Shown here: one piece after another, positions 1 to 8,177 of the stretch | Numbering within the stretch: position 1 is the stretch's first letter | Layout: each line of letters opens with the position of its first letter | Assembly (NCBI GenBank): GCA_020848745.1 | Contig: JADLHM010000059.1 | Coordinates: forward strand, 57,358-121,357 | From: Deltaproteobacteria bacterium | GTDB taxonomy: Bacteria; Desulfobacterota; Binatia; UTPRO1 | DNA: 64,000 nucleotides | Direction of reading: 5' to 3' | Made by a program: the position numbers and the translations under genes | The notes under the pieces: model-generated | Database searches by the model: none | Told to the model about the DNA's origin: nothing | Seen by the model: only the letters and a program-made list of their open reading frames with translations

Positions 1-344
1 TCCCGGATGGTCGGCATCATCACGAAGAAGGTGAGGAAGAGCGCGAGCGCGACGATCACCTGATTGGGAGGCATCTGTTGCGTGCCGACCGCCTGGCGCA
101 TGAAGGCGAGCACGATCACGATGCGCACGAAGGCCGTCACGCCGATCATGATCGCCGGGGCGAACGAGAGCAGCGTGAAGAGCACCAGGAGCTGCAGGCT
201 CGTGGAGAGCCCGTCCTGCGCGTTGCCGCCCACCTCGAGTGAGAGCGCGGGCGCCGCCAGCGCCGCGGCTGGCCACAGGGCGGCGCCGACGCCCAGGGCG
301 ACCCCCGCCAGCCGCCGATACGGCCCCATCTGCGACTCCGTCAC
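1..344 (-). CDS. fliP: FliP, flagellar export gate protein (C-terminal part outside window)
   Basis: FliP is an inner-membrane component of the flagellar type III export gate, where it works with FliQ, FliR, FlhA and FlhB. About 114 residues are visible. There is a cleavable-looking signal peptide (LALG-rich stretch ending AALA/AP), then the conserved segment with TSLQLLVLFTLLSFAPAI, the FVRIVIVLAFMRQA block and QMPPNQVIVALALFLTFFVM, all typical of FliP. I chose the GTG at 344 because it overlaps the fliO stop as GTGA; an ATG at 329 is the alternative. It is the last visible gene of the fliL-M-N-O-P run and is cut by the window edge. Confidence 0.93.
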   Translation of the reverse strand, partial: MTESQMGPYRRLAGVALGVGAALWPAAALAAPALSLEVGGNAQDGLSTSLQLLVLFTLLSFAPAIMIGVTAFVRIVIVLAFMRQAVGTQQMPPNQVIVALALFLTFFVMMPTIR

Positions 345-664
345 CGTCGGGCTCCGGCGGGAAGCGCGACGACCGTACCGCTCGCGGGCGCCTTCGCTTC
401 GCCCGGCAATTGGCTCAGCAGCGAAACTGCGTCGTCCGTCAGGCCCAAGAGGAAGCGTTGCGCTTCCACCTCCACCACCGCGACCGCCTTCTTGCCGCCG
501 AGCGAGCGCATGGCGACGACGCGGATCGGGTTCGCGGCGGTCGGCAGGAGGCCGCGGCCCTTGAGCCACCAGTGTACGAGCGTCGCCGCGGCCGTCAGCA
601 GGAGGACGGCGGCGATCACGGGCCAGGCGATCTCGGGCGATCCCGATGGCGTGAGGGGACTCAT
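341..664 (-). CDS. fliO: FliO, flagellar export apparatus assembly protein
   Basis: A 107-residue protein in the fliO position between fliN and fliP. FliO proteins are short, poorly conserved, and help FliP assemble. Here one membrane segment (about residues 10-33, WPVIAAVLLLTAAATLVHWW) is followed by a soluble part with the typical FliO block RVVAMRSLGGKKAVAVVEVE and FLLGLTDDAVSLL. The ATG at 664 overlaps the fliN stop (ATGA) and its own stop overlaps fliP (GTGA), which implies translational coupling. The open frame extends much further upstream, but that part is a shadow of fliN and fliM. Confidence 0.85.
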   Translation of the reverse strand: MSPLTPSGSPEIAWPVIAAVLLLTAAATLVHWWLKGRGLLPTAANPIRVVAMRSLGGKKAVAVVEVEAQRFLLGLTDDAVSLLSQLPGEAKAPASGTVVALPAGARR

Positions 665-969
665 CGCATCCGCTCGACCCGCTCGCTCTGGCTCACGATC
701 TCGGTGAGGCGGACGCCGAACTTGTCGTTCACCATGACGGCCTCGCCGCGCGCGACCGCCCGGCCGTTGATGAGCACGTCGAGCGGCTCGCCGGCGAGCT
801 TCGCGAGCTCGATCACCGACCCGGCCGTCAGCGACAGCAGCTGCCGCACCGGCATCCGCACGCGGCCGAGCTCGACGCTCACCCCGAGCGGCACGTCGAG
901 GATGAGCTCGAGATTGCCGTTCTCGACCTCCCCCGCCGCCTGCGCCACCACCTGTCCTTCGTCCGCCAT
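661..969 (-). CDS. fliN: FliN, flagellar motor switch protein
   Basis: A 102-residue C-ring protein. It is a SpoA/FliMN_C-type fold with the hallmark pattern LDVPLGVSVELGRVRMPVRQLLSLTAGSVIELAKLAGEPLDVLINGRAVARGEAVMVNDKFGVRLTEI broken into its usual parts: the dVPv.vsveLGr start, the vleL...aGepvdvlvNg core and the GEvvvvn.kfgvRitei end. It is short for a FliN, with little N-terminal extension. It sits 30 bp after fliM and overlaps fliO by 4 bases. Confidence 0.95.
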   Translation of the reverse strand: MADEGQVVAQAAGEVENGNLELILDVPLGVSVELGRVRMPVRQLLSLTAGSVIELAKLAGEPLDVLINGRAVARGEAVMVNDKFGVRLTEIVSQSERVERMR

Positions 970-999
970 CGCTCCGCTCCTTCTCTCCGCTCCGCCGCC

Positions 1000-1965
1000 T
1001 CAGGCCGCCTTCGCGACCACGCGGACGGCGTTGTTGCCCCGACTCACCCCCGGCACGCCGGTGAGCAATCGGATGCCTTCCACCGACACCGCGAGCGGGT
1101 CGTCGGCCCGGGTCTCGATCGTGACGAGGTCCCCCACCTTGAGGCGCAGGATCTCGCGCGCGGTGAGATCGGCGATGCCGAGCTCCACGCTCATCGTGAC
1201 GTCGGTCGCCTCGATCACCGTCCGCAGCGCCGCGAGCCAGGTCGCGTCCGGCCCGCGCTCCGCCGCTTCCGGCTCGCCGAGCTTCGTGCGGATCGGCTCC
1301 AGCATCGCGAACGGAATCGCGAACGTGAGCGGCGTCGGCCCGCTGCCGAGATCGCAATGGAACGGCAGCAGGAGGATCTGGTCGGTCGGCGCGCAGATCG
1401 CGACCGAGATCGGGTTGGTCTCCGAGCGCGTGAACGCGCAGGCGATCGGATGGACCGAGGCCAGCGCGTCGGCGAAGTCCGCGAGCGCCAGCGCGACGAC
1501 CCGCTGCACGGTCTGCATCTCGATCGCCGAGCACTCGCGGCGCGCCCCGCTCGTCGGCACGCGCCCGAGCCCGCCGAACACCTTGTCCACCAGGCCGTAG
1601 GCGAGGTTCGACGAGACGACGACCAGCGCCTGCCCGCGCAGCGGCGCCATCGTGAAGAGGTGGAGATTGGCGGGCGTCTCCAGTCGGTTCCGGAAGGTCG
1701 CGAACTTGATGAGCTCGAGCGGCTTCGCCTCCACCTCGGGCGGCGTGCCGAGCACCCCCGCGAGCGAGGGCTTCAGGCGGCGCACCAGGCGCTCGCGCAC
1801 GAGGTCGAGCGCCTGGAAGCGGCGACCGACGATGCGCTCCTCGCCGAGGAGGTCGTAGTCCCGCGTCGTGCCGGGCTCGGGAACCGCCTCTTCGGCGGGC
1901 ACGTCGCCGTCGGCGAGGCCGCGGAGCAACGCGCTCACTTCGTCCTGGGAGAGGGTCTCGCTCAT
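1000..1965 (-). CDS. fliM: FliM, flagellar motor switch protein
   Basis: A 321-residue C-ring protein that binds CheY-P and FliG. The N-terminus (SETLSQDEVSALLRGL) is the conserved CheY-P binding peptide. The middle domain contains GLVDKVFGG and the CheC-like helices. The C-terminal SpoA-like domain contains VELGIADLTAREILRLKVGD and GVPGVSRGNNAVRVV. Length is normal for the family. It lies 31 bp downstream of fliL in the same transcript. Confidence 0.95.
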   Translation of the reverse strand: MSETLSQDEVSALLRGLADGDVPAEEAVPEPGTTRDYDLLGEERIVGRRFQALDLVRERLVRRLKPSLAGVLGTPPEVEAKPLELIKFATFRNRLETPANLHLFTMAPLRGQALVVVSSNLAYGLVDKVFGGLGRVPTSGARRECSAIEMQTVQRVVALALADFADALASVHPIACAFTRSETNPISVAICAPTDQILLLPFHCDLGSGPTPLTFAIPFAMLEPIRTKLGEPEAAERGPDATWLAALRTVIEATDVTMSVELGIADLTAREILRLKVGDLVTIETRADDPLAVSVEGIRLLTGVPGVSRGNNAVRVVAKAA

Positions 1966-1996
1966 GCCGGTCGTGGCTCCGTCGTCGGGCGCGCGC

Positions 1997-2548
1997 TCAC
2001 TGGACGATGAACTCGGTGAAGTAGACGGCCTTCACCAGATCGCGGTCGAGCACCTGGTTCACCCGGGCGATGATCTCCTCGCGGAGCTGCTGCTTGCCCT
2101 CGGGCGTGCGGATATCGTCGAAGGTCTTGCTGGTGAAGAGCGTCAGCAGGAGGTCGCGAGTCTGCGGCAGACGGGCCTGCATCGCCGGCGGGATCTCGGC
2201 GTTGCCGAAGTCGATCTGAAAGGTGGCCTTCAGGTAGCGCCGCCCGCCGTCGTCGGCGAGGTTGGCGATGAACGGATCGAGCGAGAGGAGGCTGCCCTTC
2301 CCCGCTCCGGCGCCGCCATGGCCCGCCGCGGCCGGCTCGCCATGGCCGTCACCCCCGTGGCCCCCCTCCTCGACGGCCGCGGTCGCCTCGGCGTGCTTCG
2401 GCGCGCCGCCCGCGAACGGACCGATCCCGAGGTACCAGAGCGCGGCGACGGCGCCCGCGAGCACCACGACCCCGCTCCCGATCATCGGGACGAGCTTCGA
2501 CTTCTTCTTCTCCGCTCCTTCGGCTGGCTTCTCGGCTTCTTCCGACAT
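1997..2548 (-). CDS. fliL: FliL, flagellar basal body-associated protein
   Basis: A 183-residue inner-membrane protein that surrounds the stator. There is a short charged cytoplasmic tail (EEAEKPAEGAEKKKSK), one membrane helix at about residues 19-40, a His/Gly-rich periplasmic linker (residues about 50-85), then the FliL domain (SLDPFIANLADDGGRRYLKATFQIDF, DLLLTLFTSKTFDDIRTPEGKQQLREEIIARVN, VYFTEFIVQ). The ATG at 2548 has a GGAG ribosome site 7-10 bases upstream. It is the first gene of the fliLMNOP operon and follows a sigma-54-type promoter. Confidence 0.93.
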   Translation of the reverse strand: MSEEAEKPAEGAEKKKSKLVPMIGSGVVVLAGAVAALWYLGIGPFAGGAPKHAEATAAVEEGGHGGDGHGEPAAAGHGGAGAGKGSLLSLDPFIANLADDGGRRYLKATFQIDFGNAEIPPAMQARLPQTRDLLLTLFTSKTFDDIRTPEGKQQLREEIIARVNQVLDRDLVKAVYFTEFIVQ

Positions 2549-2616
2549 GGGCGCTCCTTGCGATGTGACGGTCCGCTTGCCGCCTCCGGGACAGACCCGG
2601 AGTCGCGGACCGAAAT

Positions 2617-2632
2617 TGCAAGGCCCATGCCC
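2617..2632 (-). promoter_or_regulatory. Sigma-54 promoter of the fliL operon
   Basis: Minus strand reads GGGCATG-GGCC-TTGCA against the consensus TGGCACG-N4-TTGCW, with exact GG/GC spacing. The predicted transcript start is near 2606, leaving a leader of about 58 bases before the fliL ATG with its GGAG site. Confidence 0.75.
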
Positions 2633-2715
2633 CGCCCGTGCCGCCGCGGAGAACGCGGAACAGCACGCCGCATCGAGGGTTTTCGTGGAGCGCCGGCGCC
2701 CGCGGCTCCGGCGGG

Positions 2716-2729
2716 GTCAGATTTCTGGC
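2716..2729. promoter_or_regulatory. Candidate activator-binding dyad upstream of fliL
   Basis: GTCAGATTTCTGGC is an imperfect dyad about 85 bp upstream of the -24 element. The same motif recurs upstream of every other sigma-54 promoter found in this window. It lies in the 327-bp gap (2549-2875) between flgE and fliL, in which I see no gene. Confidence 0.5.
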
Positions 2730-2875
2730 GAGCGCCGTGTCGGGGAAGCCGTCATGGGGCGCGGCCGACCGGACGCCGACTGGCGGCGCGTACCGCCCCG
2801 TGGACGGACGAAAGCGGGGCGCGCACCGCGGGAGGGCTCCGGGCGGTCCGCGCCCCGGCCGAGCGTCCGGCGGGT

Positions 2876-4174
2876 TTACCGGACGATGTTGATGAGGTCG
2901 TTCAGGAGGGTGTCGCTCGACGTGATGACGCGGGCGTTCGCCTGGAAGCTCCGCTGGGTCGAGATGAGGTCGATGAACTCCTGCGCGATGGCGACGTTCG
3001 AGAGCTCGACGGCGCCCGCCACGATCGCGCCGAGTCCGCCGGATCCCGGGGTGCCGATCGCGGGCGAGCCCGAGTCGACGGACTCGCGATAGAGCCCGTT
3101 GCCGAGCGGCGTGAGCGCGTCGGGCGCGGTGAAGTTGGCGAGCGCCAGCTGGAAGAGCGGACGGGTCTGGCCGTTGTCGAAGACGCCGGTCACGATGCCC
3201 GCCTCGCTGAACTCGAGCGAGAGCAGCTGACCCGCGCCGTAGCCGTTCTGCGACTGGAAGCCGACGGCGGAAGGCCCGGCGAACTGGGTGATGCCGTCGA
3301 TGCCCTGGCCGGGATTGGCGACCGGGTCGGTGTTCGGCGTCCCGAAATCGAGGTCGATCGTCTGCGCCGATGCGCCCGTGAACGTCACGCTGACGGTCGC
3401 CGGCGACGGCGCAGAGTTCAGCGAGCCGTCCGGGTTGAACACGAGCTGGCCGTTGCCGAGCGCGCTCAGCTCGCCCGCAGTACCGCCCGTGTCCCCGGCG
3501 TCGACCCCGACGTTGTAGTCCCAGGTGTTCGCGCCCGTCCGGGTGAAGAACAGGTTCAGCGTGTGCTTCGCGCCGAGCGAGTCGAACACGTTGATCGACG
3601 TCGTGAAGTTCGAGGTCGCGTAGGCGGTGTCGAAGGTCGTGCCGTCGAAGCCGCTCGGAATCAGCTCGACGTCGGCGCGCAGATTCGCCTTCATCTCGAT
3701 CGCGGTGGTGGGCACCGGCTGGCTGCTGGAGCCGGTCACGGTGATGTTGGTCGGCGCCCCGACGGGCGCCTCGAGGGCGTTCAGCGCAAACCCCTGCACC
3801 GGCAGTCCCTGGCTGGTGACGAGGTTGCCGTCCGAGTCGAGCCGGAAGTTGCCGGCGCGCGTGAAGAGGTTGCCGTCGCGGGTGCCGACCACGAAGAAGC
3901 CGTTGCCCTCGATGGCGAGGTCGGTCGGCCGGCCGGTGCTCTCGATGTTGCCCTGCGTGAACGAGGCGCTGATGCGCCCGATGCGGGTGCCGAGGCCGAT
4001 CTTGCCCGCGCTGCCGCCGCCGCCCTGCGCCGACAGCAGATCGGCGAAGTCGGTGCGACTGCCCTTGAAACCGATGGTGTTGACGTTCGCGATGTTGTTG
4101 CCGATCACGCTGAGCGCGGCGCCCGTCGCGACGAGACCGCTGCGTGCCGTACCGAGTGCTCCGAAAATGGCCAT
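2876..4174 (-). CDS. flgE: FlgE, flagellar hook protein
   Basis: A 432-residue hook subunit. The N-terminal rod/hook signature is clear (ALGTARSGLVATGAALSVIGNNIANVNTIGFKGSRTDFADLL), followed by the FlgE/F/G-like core (IEGNGFFVVGTRDGNLFTRAGNF, LVTSQGLPVQGF) and the D1 return with the C-terminal heptads QEFIDLISTQRSFQANARVI and SSDTLLNDLINIVR. Length is in the usual 400-430 range. It lies 13 bp after flgD. No other rod gene follows; the next 327 bp hold the fliL control region. Confidence 0.95.
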   Translation of the reverse strand: MAIFGALGTARSGLVATGAALSVIGNNIANVNTIGFKGSRTDFADLLSAQGGGGSAGKIGLGTRIGRISASFTQGNIESTGRPTDLAIEGNGFFVVGTRDGNLFTRAGNFRLDSDGNLVTSQGLPVQGFALNALEAPVGAPTNITVTGSSSQPVPTTAIEMKANLRADVELIPSGFDGTTFDTAYATSNFTTSINVFDSLGAKHTLNLFFTRTGANTWDYNVGVDAGDTGGTAGELSALGNGQLVFNPDGSLNSAPSPATVSVTFTGASAQTIDLDFGTPNTDPVANPGQGIDGITQFAGPSAVGFQSQNGYGAGQLLSLEFSEAGIVTGVFDNGQTRPLFQLALANFTAPDALTPLGNGLYRESVDSGSPAIGTPGSGGLGAIVAGAVELSNVAIAQEFIDLISTQRSFQANARVITSSDTLLNDLINIVR

Positions 4175-4187
4175 GACTTCTCCTTCC

Positions 4188-4985
4188 CTACTCCGTCGCT
4201 GCTTCCTGGATTTCCGTGACGTCCGCGAGCACGAGCCTGCGCTCCCCGAGGAGGAGCGTCGGCGCGCTGCCGGTGAGGTCGACGCCGGTGACCTTGCCGG
4301 TGACGAACGTGGCGATCTGCCGCGGCGCGCCGCCGGCCGGATCGGCCTGCGACAGCACCACCGCGTAGCTGCCGTCGTCGAGGCGCGGCGCGCCGCTCAC
4401 CGCCGAGAGGTCGAACGTCTGCGTGCCCGCGCCAAGCCCCTGGAGGTCGACCGCCGCGACCTGCCGGCCGCTCGCGTCCACGATCTTCGCCTGCACGGTG
4501 CCGCCGCTCTGGAGCGTGAAGTCGAGCGTCGTCGCGACGCCGTCCTGCACCGCGATGCCCGCGCTCGGCCCCGTCACCTCGCGGCCGATGAAGCCGACCG
4601 CGTCGAACTTGCCGACCCTGTCGCCACCGAGCCCGGCGAGCTTGTCGTTGATCTGCGTCAGCTGCTCGAGGCTCGAGAACTGCGCGAGCTGCGCCGAGAA
4701 GTTGGCGCTGTCGAGGGGGTTCAGCGGGTCCTGGTTCTGCAGCTGCGCGATCAGGAGCTTCATGAACTCCGCCTGGTTCACGACGTCGTTCTCGCGTCCC
4801 CTGGACGCGCTCGCGCCGGACGTGCCGCTCGCACCGCTCGCGCCGCCCGTACCGCTCGCGCCGCCCGTGCCGCTCGCGCCGCTGCTCGCCGTGCTGCCGG
4901 TGTTGGCAGTCGCCTTCGACGCGATCGACGAGATGAGGCCGTACGCCGAGGTCGCGGCCGAGATCGCCAGGGAGGGAGGGATCAT
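4188..4985 (-). CDS. flgD: FlgD, flagellar hook cap / assembly protein
   Basis: A 265-residue hook scaffolding protein. The conserved N-terminal block is present (EFMKLLIAQLQNQDPLNPLD, FSAQLAQFSSLEQL), followed by the FlgD Ig/tudor-like half (FIGREVTG, VQAKIVDASGRQVAAVDL). Before the conserved block lies an unusual low-complexity stretch of Gly, Ser, Ala and Thr (about residues 28-60), encoded by a repetitive GCGCCGCTCG-type tract at about 4810-4905. It follows fliK by 4 bp in the fliK-flgD-flgE operon. Confidence 0.93.
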   Translation of the reverse strand: MIPPSLAISAATSAYGLISSIASKATANTGSTASSGASGTGGASGTGGASGASGTSGASASRGRENDVVNQAEFMKLLIAQLQNQDPLNPLDSANFSAQLAQFSSLEQLTQINDKLAGLGGDRVGKFDAVGFIGREVTGPSAGIAVQDGVATTLDFTLQSGGTVQAKIVDASGRQVAAVDLQGLGAGTQTFDLSAVSGAPRLDDGSYAVVLSQADPAGGAPRQIATFVTGKVTGVDLTGSAPTLLLGERRLVLADVTEIQEAATE

Positions 4986-4989
4986 CGCC

Positions 4990-6435
4990 TCAGACCCTCA
5001 CGCTCACGCGCCCGTTCGCGAGCGACGCGGCCGTGGCGTCGGCGTCCGCCGGCGCGGTGGTGGTGACGGTCGCCGACGGCGGCCCGCCCGGCGCGCCGCC
5101 GCCCCGACCCTGGTCCTCCGAGCGGGCGAAGCTCGCCGCCCCGCCGCCCGACCCGACATCGACCGAAAAGTCGGAGAGGCGGAGATCGCTCCGCTGCAGC
5201 GCCTCGTGCAGGACCTGCTGCTGGCTCGTGAGGAGCGCGCGCGTCGACTCGTGCTCGGCCACGATCACCGCTCGCACGCCGTCGCCCTGCACGTGCAGGC
5301 GGACGTCGATGTGACCGAGGCCTTCGGGCTCGAGTTGGAGGCGGATCTCGCCGCCGCCGCGAACGGCCGACAGCCGGACCGCGTCGGCGACACGCTCGCC
5401 CCAGCGCGGCTCGATCCCACCGGGATGGTGCGCGGCGTGCTCCGCGCGCGCGACGCCGGTGTCGTGACTGGTCGCCGGCGTCGAGCCGACCGCGGTGGTC
5501 GTCACCGTCGACGCGGATCCGCCGTCGGCCGGCTGGACGGAGAGCGTCGTCGCGACCTCGGGGACGGCCGGCGCCCCCGCCGACGATGCCGCTTGCGGCG
5601 TCGCTTTCTCGTGCACGACCGTCGCGCCGTGGCGATCCGACGAGCCGAGATCGAGTCCCTGGTGCTCGGGCGCGCCGCTCGCGAAGGACGACGCCTGCGC
5701 GTGCGCGATCCCCGCCCCGGCGCCGTGCTCGGCCGGCGCGCCGGCGGTCGGCTTTCCGGCGGGCGGCGCATCCCCGGCGCGCGAAAGCCGCGGCACGCCC
5801 GCGTGCGCCCGATCGGCGATCGCCGCCGAGGCCGGCGCCGTGTCGATCGCCGTCGTCGCCGAACCGTCGCCGAGCGGCGCAGCGTCCTTGTCCGCGTCCG
5901 CCTCTGCCGCCTCGACGGCCGTGGCCGCGACGGCCTCCACCTGCGGCGCGGAGTCCGCGGACATCGAGCCTGCCGCCGCGACGGTTACGGTCGCAGACCC
6001 GGCCGTCGCGAGCGTCGCGGCGATCGCGCCGCCGCTCGCCTGCCCGCCGGACGCGAGCACTGCCGCGGCGTCGCTCACCGCACCGGTCGCGCTCACCGCC
6101 GCGCCGTTCGCCGCGCCTCCGTCCGCCATCGCGCTCGCCGTGGCCACGGTCCCCGCCGGCGTCGCGCCGAGGGAGAGCGCCGCCGCCAGCGCGAGGTCGA
6201 TCGTCCCCGTCGCGCCGCCGCCCGCGTCGGTCCCCCCGCCGTCCGCGTCGCCGGCGGCGAGCGGCTCCTCCCCGAGGTCGTCGCCGGCGAGCGCCGCTTC
6301 GAGCGTCGCCGGAAACGCGGACGCGGCCGTCGCGTTCCCTCCGAGCAGGAGCGCCAGGAGATCGGCGTCTCCACCGGTCGCCGCGGCCCCCGTCGTCTGC
6401 TCCGGTCCTCCGCCCCTGACGCGTGTGAGCTCCAT
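4990..6435 (-). CDS. fliK: FliK, flagellar hook-length control protein
   Basis: About 481 residues. FliK measures hook length and flips the export switch. The N-terminal two thirds are Ala/Gly/Thr-rich and weakly conserved, as usual. The C-terminal Flg_hook domain is recognisable (ADAVRLSAVRGGGEIRLQLE, PEGLGHIDVRLHVQGDGVRA, and TSQQQVLHEALQRSDLRLSDFSV broken over the helix). I take the ATG at 6435 as start, but the predicted sigma-54 transcript start is only about 6 bases upstream, so the message would be nearly leaderless. No other ATG occurs for about 100 codons. The open frame upstream of 6435 is probably not coding. Confidence 0.8.
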   Translation of the reverse strand: MELTRVRGGGPEQTTGAAATGGDADLLALLLGGNATAASAFPATLEAALAGDDLGEEPLAAGDADGGGTDAGGGATGTIDLALAAALSLGATPAGTVATASAMADGGAANGAAVSATGAVSDAAAVLASGGQASGGAIAATLATAGSATVTVAAAGSMSADSAPQVEAVAATAVEAAEADADKDAAPLGDGSATTAIDTAPASAAIADRAHAGVPRLSRAGDAPPAGKPTAGAPAEHGAGAGIAHAQASSFASGAPEHQGLDLGSSDRHGATVVHEKATPQAASSAGAPAVPEVATTLSVQPADGGSASTVTTTAVGSTPATSHDTGVARAEHAAHHPGGIEPRWGERVADAVRLSAVRGGGEIRLQLEPEGLGHIDVRLHVQGDGVRAVIVAEHESTRALLTSQQQVLHEALQRSDLRLSDFSVDVGSGGGAASFARSEDQGRGGGAPGGPPSATVTTTAPADADATAASLANGRVSVRV

Positions 6436-6451
6436 GTCGAGGGAGCGCTTC

Positions 6452-6467
6452 AGCAATGGCGGTGCCA
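6452..6467 (-). promoter_or_regulatory. Sigma-54 promoter of the fliK-flgD-flgE operon
   Basis: Minus strand TGGCACC-GCCA-TTGCT is a near-perfect match to TGGCACG-N4-TTGCW. The predicted start is near 6441, only about 6 bases before the fliK ATG. Confidence 0.8.
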
Positions 6468-6532
6468 GCAACGAAGGGCCTCGGCTTTCGCGCACCGCGC
6501 AGGTCGCCGAGGAAGAATCCGCCCCGGGTCTC

Positions 6533-6545
6533 GGCAGAAACTGCC
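6533..6545. promoter_or_regulatory. Candidate activator-binding dyad upstream of fliK
   Basis: GGCAGAAACTGCC is a perfect 5-bp-arm palindrome about 70 bp upstream of the -24 element of the fliK promoter. It matches the dyad family seen at the other sigma-54 promoters here. Confidence 0.5.
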
Positions 6546-6647
6546 GCGGGCCGCCGGGTTCGCCCCGTCGGCGGAAGTACGCTCCGCCCCCGGCGCTCCG
6601 ATGCGAGCTATCGCCGTCGCCGAGGATGCAGCTAGTTGTTCGGGGTG

Positions 6648-7853
6648 ATGGAGGCGCGACGGCGACGATCGCTCCGCTCCGGCGGCCTCGCGCTCCTCCT
6701 TTTCCTCCTTGCCACTCCCGACGCTGTCCGCGCGCGCGACCTCGTCGTCGCGGCGACCGGCGAGGCCGCCCTGCAGCAACCGATGGTCGTGCTCGGCATC
6801 GGCGACCGCCCGACCGCATCGTCCCGGCCCTCGAAGAATCCGCTCGAAGATCTCGTCGTGGATCTTCCCGCCGTCGCGATCCTCGACACCGGCGCCAGCG
6901 GTCACGTCCTGTCCCACGCCAGCGCCACCCGCTTCGGCGTCGAGGCCGAGCCCGGCTCCCGCCACTTCGAGGCCGGCGTGAACGGCGACCATGCGATGGG
7001 GGTTTCGCGCGCCCTCACCCTCACCGCGACCGACCTCGAGCCCGACGACGACGACGACGACGCGCCCCGCGGGCGGCGTTCCCGCGCGAGCACGTACCGC
7101 CTCGCGTCGCAGCGCTTCCTCTTGAACGACGCGCCCACCGACCCGGGCGCGCTCCTGCTGTCGCCCGGGGCCATGGTCGACGTCGTCGGCATGCCCCTCA
7201 TCCGCGAGCGCGTCGTCGAGATCATGCCCGGCAGCGGCGACGAGGGCGCGGCGGTCGGCGTCACCGTCCGCCTCCATCCGAGCGCGGCCGGGCTCAGTGT
7301 CGACGCCTGGATCCCCCTCGCCCTCACCGACTTCAACCGCCGCGACCCGCGCAACCGCGGCCCCCTGCCCTCGCTCGCCGAGAACCCGCTCGTGGAAGGG
7401 ATCCGCGTCGAGCGCGGCGCGGACGACGCGGAAGGCGACTGGCTTCTCGACACCGGCGCCGCGTGCAGCATGATCTCGACCGCGATCGGCCGCGCCCTTG
7501 GCCTGGTCGACGCCGCCGGCACCCCGACGCGTCGGCCCGAGTTCACCCTCCCCGTCGGCGGCATCGGTGGCGGCCACTCGAATCTCCCCGGCTTCCGCCT
7601 CGACCGCCTCGTGATCGTGACGGACGACGGCCGCGATCTCGTCTTCGAGCGTCCCGCCGTCGTCGTCCACGACATCAGCACCACGCTCGACGACGGCACG
7701 AAGCTCACCCTCGACGGCATCCTCGGCATGAATCTGCTCCTGCCCTCGGGCACCGGCATGACGATGCTCGGTGCGGCGCGACAGCTCCCGTCGCCGTTCG
7801 CGCGCATCGTCATCGACGCGCGCGGCGAGCGACTGGGCGTGAAGCTGCGCTGA
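6648..7853 (+). CDS. Secreted retropepsin/pepsin-like aspartic protease with two DTGA motifs
   Basis: A 401-residue protein with an Arg-rich start and a hydrophobic signal segment (LALLLFLLATPDAVRA), so it is probably exported. Two catalytic-type motifs are visible: AILDTGASGHVLS (about residue 80) and WLLDTGAACSMIS (about residue 270). The second is followed by a glycine-rich IGGGHSNLPGF and the flap-partner segment LDGILGMNLLLPSG. Two DTG motifs in one chain suggest a pseudo-symmetric, pepsin-like active site rather than a homodimer. An acidic run of six Asp lies at about residues 127-132. ATG at 6648 is preferred over an upstream TTG. The gene runs against the flanking flagellar operons. 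The substrate is unknown. Confidence 0.75.
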   Translation: MEARRRRSLRSGGLALLLFLLATPDAVRARDLVVAATGEAALQQPMVVLGIGDRPTASSRPSKNPLEDLVVDLPAVAILDTGASGHVLSHASATRFGVEAEPGSRHFEAGVNGDHAMGVSRALTLTATDLEPDDDDDDAPRGRRSRASTYRLASQRFLLNDAPTDPGALLLSPGAMVDVVGMPLIRERVVEIMPGSGDEGAAVGVTVRLHPSAAGLSVDAWIPLALTDFNRRDPRNRGPLPSLAENPLVEGIRVERGADDAEGDWLLDTGAACSMISTAIGRALGLVDAAGTPTRRPEFTLPVGGIGGGHSNLPGFRLDRLVIVTDDGRDLVFERPAVVVHDISTTLDDGTKLTLDGILGMNLLLPSGTGMTMLGAARQLPSPFARIVIDARGERLGVKLR

Positions 7854-7892
7854 GGGGCGGCGTCCCCGCGAGCACGAAGGGCCAGACCCGGC

Positions 7893-8075
7893 CCCATCGG
7901 CAACACGGCGATCTTCAACGCCTCGGGTCTGTGTCTCAACGACGGCGGGAACAGCAAGGCGGGCTACGCCACCAACGTCGTCAACGACAACAACGGCGGC
8001 AACGCCAACCCGCAGCTCTATGGGGGCGTGCAGATCGGGCCGAACGTCTGCGGCGGCGATACCGTGTGCCCGTAG
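7893..8075 (+). pseudogene. C-terminal remnant of an extracellular-type protein
   Basis: In the same frame as the protease, after its TGA, about 60 codons read like the tail of an exported Asn/Gly-rich protein (IGNTAIFNASGLCLNDGGN, NNGGNANPQLYGGVQIGPN, CGGDTVCP) and end in TAG. There is no start codon or ribosome site and nothing upstream matches, so this looks like a fragment left by deletion or insertion. The rest of the gap 7854-8177 shows no gene. Confidence 0.45.
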
Positions 8076-8177
8076 ACCGACGCGCGCCGGCCCGCCGAGC
8101 GTGATCGGGTCGGCACCACCGCGACCGACGCCGAGTATCCGTTGCCCGCGACCTGCCGTGCCGCATGAAATCGCGGC

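Noticed and set aside
5495..8104. A plus-strand frame of about 870 codons spanning fliK and the protease
   Set aside because: It crosses from antisense of fliK into a wrong frame of the protease gene, with Arg/Pro-rich nonsense composition.
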